Position numbers and translations under genes: made by a program. This document shows, piece by piece, positions 1 to 11,330 of a DNA stretch of 64,000 bases. Every line of letters begins with the position of its first letter. The stretch's first letter is position 1. Origin of the DNA: Opisthorchis felineus (taxonomy: Eukaryota; Platyhelminthes; Trematoda; Opisthorchiida; Opisthorchiidae); assembly GCA_004794785.1 (NCBI GenBank), contig SJOL01007044.1, positions 932,668 through 996,667 on the forward strand, given 5' to 3'. The notes below the pieces were generated by a model. That model saw only the letters and a list, made by a program, of their open reading frames with translations, was not told where the DNA came from and did not search any database.

Positions 1-2404
1 ATTAAACTACTGGTTTTAAAGAACTATTCGGACGTTGGCTTGCAGATGGAGTACTTGTAGCCTCAGTTTTTCGCAACCCAGCTCCGATGATGAAAATAGC
101 TCGATTATTTTAACACGAAAGCTCCCCACTTATTTTTTTCACCTTCATTTTGTCTACTCTTAAGACGAGGACAACAAAAATCAGGGCCTAACAACTTAGC
201 TTCCAAAAGCGGAACCCACTTAGGCCTAAACAGGAATAATTTGGCACGCGCCTTCCTATATTAGTCCGGAAATTTGCGGAGTATTAGGCTGGCTGAGGCT
301 TTTCTGTCCGATAACATCAGTTGCCGTGGCAACGACGTGTCGAAGACACGGTTTCAGATAGCGGCAACAACGAATACTCATGAACATTGACTTATTTCAC
401 GCTCCTGACCACAAATGCCATCCTGGGTATTGTCACATACGCATTGCACATGGCGACTGAAGGCAGTCATCATCCGGTACATCTAAGAGCATTTTCTGCG
501 GAAGGGATCCCAAGGTTGCCTCAAAGCCATTCAAGCCACTCAAAACAGAAGAATCTGTAGTTGACAAAAAGCAAGTTTATTTCATGATCCATTCTGAAGG
601 AATTTTGTTACTGAACCATTCAAGAAAATCGTTAGGATTTGTATTGAAAGGAGTTACTCATACGCTATTCTATGTTTCGTTTCCATCCTGGTCATCATGT
701 TCTACCTACGATACAAAATGTCAATCCCAAAAGCCATCTCTAGTGTATACACACTCGCGTGCTGGTATCAAGCATTATTTGTTGTTCGTACGACGACACA
801 AAAAAGATGAGACTAACAGAAGGACTCCGGAAAAATTCAAGTGTCAGGCAACAGTGCTTCATTACGATTAGGAGTCCATCGACATGGTCTGCATCCTGTC
901 AAAATGGTCGTTCAAAAAACCACCTGGTCCACGTCACCGATTACACTGTCGCATCCGTTTCATATATAGGCCAAAATACAGTATTCGTAAAGCGTTACGT
1001 GCAACCAGTATTAGCGTGAGATACAGGAATTATTCTATTCGCGAACGATGCATGCAGCAGTCGGTTAATTGACTTTCAGTTTCTACCGACTGACTTCATT
1101 ACCGAGACCGATTGTGAATCTGTGGTCGAAATTAATGGTGTGCAACGGGTAACACATAACCTGTCCTTAGGTGTATGCAAACTTTCGGACGATACATCGA
1201 AATTCGAAAAACACCCAGGATGCCATATTTTCATATCGCACTGTTCTAGTTTTCCACTAGTAATCTGCAGGATTCCCACCGACCACTCCCAGAAATTTCA
1301 GCAGGATATCATATAAAAATTGTCAGAACTCGTAACATTGGTAAATGTATGAATAAAAAGACTCCTCTTCGCTTTAGGATAGTTCACTTGCATTTCACTT
1401 TGGCAGTATCTGCTGCTATCCTGGAGTACTTCACTTTTCCCGTATTTTTATCGCTGACACATCCGTGTACTTTAATTTGGATGCCATTTCATACTTGTGT
1501 GATCGTCCCTCTCAACTGTACCGCCACAACTACCTTTGCTTATGTCATGGACAACTATAGACGCTCATGCTGATGATGCATCTTACTTGTGAACACATTG
1601 GTCCTAGACCACTGTCAGGTCCGGCCCAAAACCAACTAGCAAACTTGAAAACCTAAAACCTAGTCTGATCTGGAAATAAACGGGATATTTTTATTCTCGT
1701 AACAAACATATGATAACATCATTCGTGTATGTCTACTCAGTACGAAATGGAGTTCATGTCCAATTCATATATTTAGCCCGCACTGGGTTCTCAGTACAAA
1801 GCATATCACCACCGGCCAGGCTCTATCCAGACAACCTAGCTGGTGAGTTTGAAACGGTGTGATGTCAGCTAGACGGTTCTCGTCTTCGGTTATTACATTG
1901 TAATCAGTTAGTTCAAGTTATTTATGGTGAAACCCCGCCATGAGGATCTGGACAGACCAATTGCCTGATGCAACCATAACTTCAGTCGTAAGCCTATGGA
2001 GTTTCCGTATGCGATTCAAATATTACACTAATTTGACCGCATATTCCACAAAAAAGCAACTCCAGATTTTTCAACGAGGTTCACTTGCTGCATTGCAGAA
2101 TTTTTCAGAAATTAAAACAAAAATGAACACGCAAGCTAAATGGGTGTGAAGGAAAACCGTGACAAATATCCTGATCAACCTACCGACCAATCACGTTTCA
2201 GAAAGTCTCATGGCCTCGAGATCCGCCAATCGTATTTCTGTGGGATGACGCAAACCTGGTATTTAAGGTATACTGTCGTGCGTGATGATAAATTTTATTC
2301 ACAGATCACCTCAAAATGTGTAGGAAACTTTAAGTTTCGAAACGTGCAATGGATCGATCATGTAAGCCCCGTGTATCCAGTGATAACATGAAATCCCCAG
2401 TACA
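1..2404. other. Region upstream of the protocadherin exon, no gene recognised
   Basis: Only short frames under 100 codons occur here, and none shows a recognisable domain, repeated motif or credible splice-linked extension. The stretch should contain the promoter and 5' untranslated sequence of the downstream cadherin gene, but I cannot pick a TATA box or initiator with any confidence. Several short upstream ATGs (for example at 2316, 2350 and 2389) end quickly in stops before the cadherin frame opens. Confidence 0.5.
2290..2304 (+). promoter_or_regulatory. Possible 3' splice acceptor in the 5' leader
   Basis: A pyrimidine-rich run ending in CAG lies about 200 bases before the likely start codon of the cadherin gene. 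It resembles a 3' splice site. In flatworms such a site could join an upstream 5' UTR exon or receive a spliced leader by trans-splicing. This is pattern reading only. Transcript data would be needed to say that it is used. Confidence 0.22.
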
Positions 2405-2509
2405 ATGAGTGGATCCCATCAATTCTTTGCGAAAATTTGCCCAACAGATAGGCACCAACAACAAAGATGTTGTGATTTTTCTAAAGCACTCTGCACAAAT
2501 TCCTCCCTT

Positions 2510-4216
2510 ATGTCCGTAGTCGCTTTCAACAAGCATGTGCTCTTGATGATCTCCTACTTCACCATGTTGATCAGTCCGACCAAACAGTCTACGTCAACCC
2601 TTACACGTGAATTGGTGTATCCTGCAATTTCCAGTCCTAATTCTGTGGTTAAAGTCAATCCAATCCTACTCACAATCAACGAAGAACTTCAGACAGGCAG
2701 TCATATCGGTAGACTTCATGAGCTCATTTATCCCAGACCGAATTTAGACGTGAAATTTGTTATTCCACAGAATCCTTATTTTATTATTGACACAGGTGGC
2801 GTCCTGCGGACCCACGGCCCTATTGATCGAGACAACAATCGTCAGCTTTGTTCAGAACCGGGTTTCCCGGACCAATGCATATGGAGCAGCGTAGCGATTG
2901 GAACAAATGGTCAGTATATTGCTATACGGATTACGATAAGTGATGTTAACGACAACGTTCCAACTTGGTCGGAACAATACATTACTGTTCAGGTTACCGA
3001 AGAATTGGATTCGAAGTTTTCCACCGAATTGCCGATTGCCAACGATCCTGACATTGGCCTGAATGGAATTCAAGAATACAAGTTACAAGCAGGACAGAAT
3101 TTTCTGGAATATTTTCAGCTACAAGTCTCTAAAGAACCCACCCAGACATCAAATTATCGTTTCCGTCTGTTTTTACATGTAGTGGCTCCACTGGATCGTG
3201 AAGAATGTCCCATGTATAATTTAACCTTGTTAGCCTTCGACGGCAGCAGACCATTTCACACCGGCACGGTAACCGTTCGTGTCGTCGTTGTCGATGAAAA
3301 CGACCATAGCCCTCAATTCACAAGCCATTCGTACGTAGCTATTGTGCAAGAAGATGCGGCGGTTCAAAGTGAGGTACGTTTGCTGGGAAGGAACGATACT
3401 GACCGCCAGTCTGATGTCGGAGTACAATACTCATTGCCCCCTGCATTCCAAAAACACGATGAAGTATTTCTTGCTCTCGATCGGGACTCTGGATTAAATG
3501 GTGAGATTGAGTACAGCTTTGCCACTTCAACAGATCCAGACATTCTGAAAACATTCAGTTTAGATAGACAAAGTGGAACGCTGAGAATAGCAAAGCAACT
3601 AAGTTATGACAACGGACCTAGGGAGTGGCGATTCAAATTATACGCAACCGATCATGGCCGACCACCGCGGTCTAGCTCAACGGAAGTATCAATCAAATTG
3701 ATCGATGCAAATACGCATGCGCCAGAAATCAAAGTTAGGGTACAACTTCCAAAAGCCTACCGGGTATACGTTCAGCGTGCTCAGTCAACCGGACTAATTT
3801 CACAAATTGATCCAGACTTACTATACATTCCGGAAAACATGAACCCGATAAATGATTCGTTGGCAGTTGTAACTGTCAGCGACAGAGATATCGGACCTGG
3901 TGGTACGGTCGATTGTTATTTGACACAGGAACAAAGCAAAGCACCAAATTTTAGTTTGCTTCCTAATCGAAAAGCTCCTCCAATAATGTCAGATTATTTT
4001 CGCCTGTCATTTACAGACAAACTTCCAAAGTGGAATGTTTATAGCTTATTCGTACAAAAAAGTGTGGATCGCGAGACCATGTTCGACAGGACATTGATCA
4101 TCAATTGCACTGATAAAGGAAGTCCACCAAAATCATCATTTGCTCGGTTACTTCTGTACATTGTGGATCAGAACGACAATGCACCGGAATTTACACAGCC
4201 AACCTACCGAATTCAC
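2510..4216 (+). CDS. Protocadherin-like cell adhesion protein, exon 1 (signal peptide, EC1-EC4)
   Basis: This large exon encodes 569 residues of a cadherin-superfamily adhesion receptor, a type I membrane protein expected to mediate calcium-dependent cell contact. I start at the ATG at 2510 because it gives a hydrophobic signal-like N-terminus (HVLLMISYFTML); an in-frame ATG at 2405 would add 35 residues without one. Residue numbers count from 2510. EC1 spans about 46-151 and ends in DVNDNVP. EC2 ends in DENDHSP (262-268) and has LDRE at 228. EC3 carries LDRDSGLNGEIEY (about 323-335) but ends in the degenerate DANTHAP (399-405) and lacks a clear DRE. EC4 carries SDRDIGPGG and VDRE and ends in DQNDNAP (553-559). 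The HAPEI sequence after EC3 resembles the EC3-EC4 linker of protocadherins. The exon ends after YRIH at a strong GTGAGT donor at 4217, in phase 0. The cadherin call is firm; the protocadherin subclass is inferred. Confidence 0.93.
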
Positions 4217-7085
4217 GTGAGTTGATCCTCTGAACAATTTAAAGTTTTACATATTGAATATGCTCATCAATGCGAACATTATTCCCATTGGATGTGGTAC
4301 CTCCTAGCCAGGCTTCAAAGAGAACATTCAAAAAGTCCAAATGATGCTTTTAATATCAAGCAACTTATTCCACTACTCACTCTGTCCCCTTGGTGTACAA
4401 TACTTTATCCTGTTTATCAGTTACACTAAGTTCTCGAGAGACAGCTTGTGTGTGACATGCTCCATAAATACCGTTTTGTGAGCAAAGCTAACATACCGAC
4501 GTAGCCCCTCATCTCTGCGGGGCAGGATGATAGCACTGTGAGTGAAGGTAGTCATCCAGTGTTTCAGCCAATAAAGAGGTTCTTGTCACTAGTTTCGTCT
4601 TTGTGATCCAAACGGAACCTGAGCTCTTTTCTATTTAAAGACTTTTGGAGGTCCCTTTTTCTTCATGTTATGTAAACAATCCCGTGTCCGAAGAAAGGGC
4701 TAAATAATGTATTAAATTAACTCTTTTGCGTTGCTTTCAACGTCGACATAATATCACGCCCAGTTGCTACTGCTCACGAGTGTCTGTTACCACACTTACA
4801 AAATTAAATCCTAGCTAGGCTGATTATGTTGTATTCGTGTTTTACGCTCTTATACAACTGTTTTCATAATTATAAACATAACCAGAAGAACTAGATTTTA
4901 TATGTGACGTTCCCTGAACCACGTCGGCTTCGCGAACTGCCAGAATGGTTTACCGCAAGGCATCTTAAAGCAAACAGAAAAATAATTCTGCAGACGTAGC
5001 GCCCGTGGCCAAGTTATAGAGTACGTAAAGTAATCGCGTAGAGCTGTGATAGTGTCAATTCTGATTACCCAATATTTGTGTGTAAGAAGAAAGAGACATT
5101 TCCGCCTTGCCTCTGTCCCGATGACGTAAAACATCTCCATCACGAATCGATTTCAACTTTCTCAGTTTTCACTCCACTTGACTATGTGAGAATCTCCCCA
5201 ATCGAGACCACTTCCGGACAATTTCTGCTCATTAATTATATTCTCATATTCTATCAGAACACAGCCTGTTTGTAAGGGCGCTGTCGGTGCAGACACCGCA
5301 ATCACTGCTCCGTGGGATTCGATTGAGAATGTTTAGATAGGCAGATTTTTCGAGATTTTGGTAGGGAATGATAGCATGGAGAAACAATAGTGCAAGCTTT
5401 CTGACTGCAACTGCTCCGGCTACCAATGAAATTTGCTCAACAACAAACCGCCAAAAGATATGAAGAACTTTGCTTGCGGATATGTGTTTTTTTATAAACA
5501 GCCGCGGTTCAGACCCTCTGAGGCTTGCTATCCTCAATACATGATCAGCTACTTAGAGTAGCGTGTTATCGTTAATATTCGACACCGCTTCTGCTTGAGT
5601 TCTGTCTAAAAAATGGGACTGTCTCTCGCTTGTAACCTTAGTTCGTATGGAAGTCAAAACCCTATGAGCAGAGTCAGATTTGTTCCCAGTGAGGAAGCAT
5701 TGAAAGTGAATAGGACTCGAGACAAATACAGAATTTTGCACGTTCTGAGCATTACTTTTGCAACAATAACCTACATCGGCCTAAAGATGTGAGTTTTTAT
5801 GACAGAAATGTTCAGCCATCTAACAAAGTACACAGTTATCAGATAATCACTCAAATCTTACTTGTGTTTGTTTGTCTAATAATCGAACGAGCTCTTACTT
5901 AGCACGATGAAAAAACTAATTGTTCAAGGCTACCTTAGGTTCCTCAAGAGTCAATAAAACACGAATCTCAGAAATGCCGAAAACATGAAGAACCCCATTG
6001 CGACCAAACAAATCTACGTTTCGATAAAAGGAAGTGAGACGAATACTGTTGTGTTGATTATGTAAACTGTCAACTTTTCTCAATATAGGGCAAACAATCG
6101 AGCAGACAGGGCAAATGTCTAGGCACTAGATGTTACTTCATTCCACATAACAACCGATTTGATAAAAAAAACAATAGAGCATCAGCATCACAGTCATCTC
6201 CTGGTTACTCTTCGTAGCCGAAAATCCATGCTCCCATTAAATGCACTTCTTTGGAATACGTAACATGAACGGTGCAAGTGTCGCGAGAGCTTTCTTCCGT
6301 CTGGCCATTCCGACTCATCAGTCGGCGCAATCCAAAATGTCTTGGAACGGACTAGTTAGTCTTGGATAAATTCCTTTCCGGTTTCGCATCCAGTACTTCC
6401 GAAACCAACTACAGGCCACGCTCTTTTTTCTTTGAGCTTGTAGCTTTCCATCGACCAGTAAATCGGAAATGGTGGTTGGCTCGACCGAGTTTTTGTCCAC
6501 AATCCGCACTGAGGCCATAGCCAGGCCCATTGATAAATCTGTTCAGTCGCCTACTGATCTTCGAACAGCAGGCTCTGTTGCTCACTATTCTATAAAATCC
6601 ATATGTTTTTCCGTCGTCCTACAGACTACGCAAAAGAACAACCATGGCCTTCAAACGCTATAGCTTCTCAAGTGCACTTAATTGATTTATCCAAGGATAA
6701 AAGCTACTTCTGCATTCGATGATTTTTCCTTGATCTATTGTCTACATTTGTATAGTAGATAGATAAACTTCGATTTGTTGGTCGTGTTCTTCATTCTCCG
6801 ACTGGTTATTTTCAAGTATTTTTCTCCCATTAAACAAGATTAGCAGAACAACAAACATCTTTGATCTCTCGCAACATAGACGCTCTCTAAACCGCTAGTT
6901 TGCTACCCGTCTCTTCTTACTCACTATACTGATCATTTTGCGCTACTTCTGCGGGAGTCTTTTGTGATATGACAAAGATTTTCGCCTTTTCCTCATCTTT
7001 TGCACTTTAAAAATTCATCTGACAAAATTTAAACTACCTCTTTGGAAGCACAGTTGCAAATACCTAGCTTTAAATGACTTCAAGT
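4217..7085. other. Intronic stretch, no gene recognised
   Basis: Frames are short and show no known domain. Around 4500-4575 two hairpin-like segments occur (a CCCC/GGGG pair and a CACTG/CAGTG pair) in sequence that is more GC-rich than its surroundings, which may be a fossil repeat. The frames at 6318-6663 read as generic basic peptides on either strand and were not identified. Confidence 0.4.
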
Positions 7086-7327
7086 AATATTACTCTTGGC
7101 AATGTCTTGGAATATAGGTAGCTCGGGTGCGCTGCTTGGTTGTTGATCCGTTCGCCGAGCTTGGCAGTTGGATTGCAAACGTTTCATCACCAATCGAGGT
7201 GACATCGTCAATGCGGGGTTGAGTGACTGACGACGATGTCACTGATGATGTCACCTCGATTGGTGATGAAACGTTTGCAATCCAACTGCCAGGCTCGGCG
7301 AACAGACCAACAACCAATATTACTCTT
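7086..7327. mobile_element. Inverted pair of Penelope-like element 3' ends with flanking 12-bp direct repeat
   Basis: Two arms of about 70 bp, near 7138-7209 and 7244-7317, are close reverse complements. Each contains the block GATGAAACGTTTGCAA followed by a CTCGGCGAAC-type segment. The same block follows the GIY-YIG frame of the PLE fragment near 41.8 kb, so I read both arms as PLE 3' ends in opposite orientation. The 12-mer aatattactctt occurs at 7086-7097 and again at 7316-7327, and the right arm ends exactly at the second copy. This looks like a target-site duplication around an insertion of about 218 bp. No protein-coding part of the element is present. The assignment rests on similarity within this window. 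Confidence 0.72.
7240..7278 (+). ncRNA. Hammerhead ribozyme-like motif in a PLE 3' end
   Basis: The order CTGATGA (7242-7248), a six-pair stem II formed by GTCACC and GGTGAT, then GAAAC (7268-7272) and GTT matches the hammerhead core. Stem III would be only the self-complementary ACGT, with position 17 a U. Stem I is weak, with two pairs next to the core, and one unpaired T follows CTGATGA. PLEs are known to carry hammerheads with very short stem III that work as dimers, so the motif fits the family. The mirrored copy on the other strand has TTGACGA and loses the first core cytosine. Confidence 0.45.
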
Positions 7328-10299
7328 ACTGTGTGTAAGGACTGCTGGATCTTCCCCTTGTGTGCAACCACAAAACTGCAAATACCCACAGCTTTGGACA
7401 GCTTGGCATGATCATCTCCCCACAACTGGTTGAACAGTGCTTATTAATACGTTTGCTTGAAGACTCTGAAAATTGCCTCGGGTTGTCCAGTGGCGAAGTG
7501 CCACTTCTAAATCGTGTTTTCTTATGGTTGTATATCGTTCAGGTATCTCTTTTTCTGGTCTGCTAAAAAAGAACCTAGCCAAGGGCCCGAAATTCTGGTC
7601 CAGTGTAGTTTCCTAGTTTCATTCCTTGTACCTTGTAAACGCATTTCTCCTTCTGCCTTAAATTGCACTCACTCTTTCTGCTAGCCCCTAGCTACTCTTG
7701 GCTCTAAAATCATGTCAAAAAATGCAATCATATAAGAAACATCCGTGAATATTCACGTGCCTTTATTTTACTAAGAGAGAGGTTCATGACCCCTGTATAC
7801 ACTACTTCTCAACAAGCAAAGCTAGCACTGTTGGGACACTTAACGGGGTAGTTTTCATTTAGTCATAATTACAAACTTTGGTGCTTTTACGCATTCTAAT
7901 AGGAGACTTCACTGATGTCATGTCATGTAGAATGGACAAACTGGAAGTCTGTACACATCAATTTACATAATTTAGCCGATGCCTTTGCGAATATTCCTGA
8001 GGAATAAGCGTGTTTGGTCGACTAAGTTCAGTGACCCCAACTTCTTTTTTTTGAAACTGTAACTTGCTAACTTGCTAACTCATACATTTTCATATGATTT
8101 TCAGTAACCTTGAGGTATTCATTTCTATATACACTAGGGCTGTGCTCTGCCGACAGCTAGTATGACATTTTGGTTATTTTGTACTGAGACATGTGTCGCT
8201 TTACGCAAAGACACAAGCACCTTCTTCTAAAACACCGGTTTGCCGAAACGTTTGGCGCAAATATGTTAACCGAATCGTCAATTCCTTCCCGTCCACGTGT
8301 AAAATCCGAGAATATTTTCGACTGTAGACAAACAGTCACGCTATTCACTTCCGGCAGGATGGAGTGCATGATGAATGGTTTTCTCAAAAGTTGGAAGATG
8401 GTAGACAAAGCAAACGAAAAACTCTTTTGTTTCTGGGTTAGTTTGGAAGTGAAAGGAAAAATAAATCCGTGTTAGTGTTCAGATATTTGTTGTCATAAAG
8501 TATAACTGTCCATTAGGTCGATCTCACAGCCATCTACTCACTAATTACTTTTGAAATGTGCTTCCTATTTAAGTAGGTTCTCCCCAAGTAAACATGCCAA
8601 ACTTCTATAGATGATACAAAAAGTCTTCTAATGAAGGCTCAATGACATTCTTTAGTTAACTCACCAATAATAAAGTAGGAATATTTACTGGTACCTTGAA
8701 CGAACTTTTGTCCACCAAATCCGGAAAAATCTACCTGGTCACACTAAACTTCCCGGGAGTTCTTTCCATAAAAATGTTCTCATATAGCAGAATGTCGCAA
8801 AACATGAATCCAAACCTGGTCACTGAATTTCAGTCATTTCATAATGATCATTTGCTTGCTTCTGGCTGGCGTTTTGCTGCCAACAATGATCCGACATACA
8901 AATCGCCGCGTTCTTTTGTGCATCTATGTGGCTAAGCAATTGCACATCCCTTGGCATTCAGTGAGTGGCACAGGCTTCTTGTTTTGTTTCGAGCTCCAGT
9001 AGTCCTAATCACTTCCTTTCTGAATCATTTATTGCAGGCCAGCGAGTTAGGTCAAATAGCGTCTAGTGGTTCTGCATGACAGAGTCAGGTTTACTGGTAG
9101 CATGAAATGTAGGTTTCGTTAACCAAGACAACACTTGAGGCAACCACAACACGTATATTTACTGTTGTGAACTGACGAGCTTCTTTCTGTACGATGATGT
9201 AAGTCAATCGCTATTGTTCTCCAATCTGTTCCAAAATAACAGAAACCAACAGCATGAAGAACACTGGGAATTATGCCTCAAGATTAAGGATTCGTATAGC
9301 CGTGAAAATGGAAACAACACACGCCAATGTGAACCCGATGATACACTCATTTACCACACATGCACAAAGAGATGAAGAGCCAACGTTGGGTTGGTGACTT
9401 CATGCATGGTAATCTGCGTACTCACGTATTATGCGAAGCCCGTAGACAGCCCGTTATTTTGACTTATCTGGTCAGCGTACTCCCCAAAAACAGAGGTAAT
9501 CAGCTGATTTTTGAACCATTTTGCGTGCAAAGTTGTTGGAAATGGAGACCACTAGCGTCCCTCGTATTCAGTGCAATAATGCGACTTTTGCGGGACAATC
9601 CGTGCCATGCAATATATACGGAATGGTGGTAAAATGAGACTCTGCTGAGTACTTCTGCACGCTTCCGTGCACAAGTTCATTTTCACCTTCACATCGAAAC
9701 AACATTTGTCCAGCCAACAATTGTGTGAAGGAGTATGCGACTGACTGTATATTCTCCTGCACAAAAGTAAATATTGCGGATCTTTGAAATGGAAGTAAAA
9801 ACCAAATATTTAAATTCACATACATAAATTAGAAACCGGGTTTATCTAGAATGCAATCAAACAATGCCCTTTCTTCCGTTGAGTGTTGAGCAGTACTTAC
9901 ATAGTGCGATATCGTCTGTTTCTATTTCACTTATCCGTAGGTCTTTTCAGACAAAACATGGCATAGACAAGAGATAGTCCTCCCCCCAAATTACGGATAA
10001 GTCATAACTTAATAAATACCACCCGCTAGACCTTCACATACGAGTTTGTTCTGAAAGGATTGATCGAACAATTTTCCAGTTTCATGTGACATTCGAGCAA
10101 CCCTCTAGTCATGCAAGTCATTCATAAATAAGTCTGTCAGATGTATGCAGATTCCAAAGTACTTTCTGTCTATTTTGTCGCGTTTTGGATGTAATTCTGT
10201 CATGATTTGGACTGAAAATTTGGGGTCCATCGGAGGTAAGTTATTTATTTTCTATCAGAAGCTCGTTAACCAAATCGGACGCCTTGTCTGTGTCCTTGA
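7328..10299. other. Intronic stretch, no gene recognised
   Basis: Short frames only, for example at 8191-8475 and 9360-9632 on the plus strand. None has a recognisable domain or repeated motif. I see no RNA gene or clear repeat. Confidence 0.4.
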
Positions 10300-11330
10300 A
10301 ATCGCTCTCCTAGTATGGTAAGCATTTTCCCATATCAATTAGAGCTCTTGGGTGGTGGGAGTCACTGCATTGTGGCAATGCGCCCACGGTAGGTGGCGAT
10401 ATAGCATATGTAATAAGTGCTCCAACCATCGTGACTTGATGAGCCTTATCTGCTGCTTGAGCAATTCCGTCTCAGTGCCTAGTATTCGCTTACGGACCGT
10501 TTCAATATGCACGCGCTGAAGCCAGTTAAAGACCGCTATCCTACAGAGACATTGGTAATTGAATAACTGCAGAAGTTTGTGGTCGTTAAATAGGAAAAGT
10601 CAAGCTCCACAACCATTAAGTAAGACTATATTCATATTCATTTTGTGAACAAGTTTCTTTAGATTATGATTCTAAAGGTGACGTAAGTCAGCAAATATTC
10701 CCGGTGCCCTGATGCGTGCACTGACTTTCTCTATCTCAGCATACTCATGGCTTATAATAAAACTTGGACTATCTGCTCTGAGGTAAGATCTTCCACTCTA
10801 GAGGTGAAACATGCATGCCAAAATAAGGGACCACCTCCGATACTCTGATTAGTTTGTTAGAACCCATGGTCTTCAGCCAACATAATAATGTCATATGCGT
10901 AATTTACGTCTATCAGTCTGCCTCAAGATACAATTTGGATACACATTCATGATCCTCTTAAGAGTAGTCTCTTCGATGTTGCAAGTGACAAATGTGAACA
11001 GAGAAGAGGAAGCGAAAAATCTCTAGAGAACCTCACTAGTCATAGTGAAAATTTTGTAAAATTTTGCAGACCACAGCCCAACTAGAAGTATGGGACTAGA
11101 CGGCGCAAAGAAAACCTACAAACTTCGTGGGTATTCCTGCTTGGTCAAACATAGGTAAAGGAGCAACTTATCCCCGGAGTCGAAGGCTGCCTTAAAGTAA
11201 ACGAGATTCGTTACAGCTGACTGGCTGTAAGCATGAGGCTGCTTAAGCTCATTACGTAACGTGAAGATGTGGTATGTGCACTGCACAACTGGTGGAAATC
11301 TTGCCTGGTGCGCTGGGAACTGCGTTCCGT
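10300..11330 (-). mobile_element. Degenerate LINE (non-LTR retrotransposon) reverse transcriptase
   Basis: Reading the minus strand, reverse transcriptase landmarks appear in the right order and spacing, interrupted by stops and frameshifts. FKAAFDSGDK near 11196-11170 is motif A (usual form FKAAFDSVD). VNYAYDIIMLAE near 10906-10870 is motif C, a YADD box mutated to YAYD. Downstream, RKRILGTETELLKQQIRL and then RWLEHLLHM near 10510-10400 match the C-terminal region shared by many LINEs. The catalytic aspartate pair is broken and no endonuclease domain was seen, so the copy is dead and 5'-truncated. The clade (RTE-like or related) is uncertain. Confidence 0.75.

Noticed and set aside
4585..4610. 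GACGAAACTAGT on the minus strand near 4.6 kb
   Set aside because: Position 17 would be a G, which hammerheads do not tolerate, and CUGANGA is absent.
6290..6320. CUGAUGAGUC on the minus strand followed by GAC, resembling a hammerhead
   Set aside because: After the possible stem II the sequence is GGAAGAAAGC rather than an immediate GAAA, and no stem III or GUH site can be placed.
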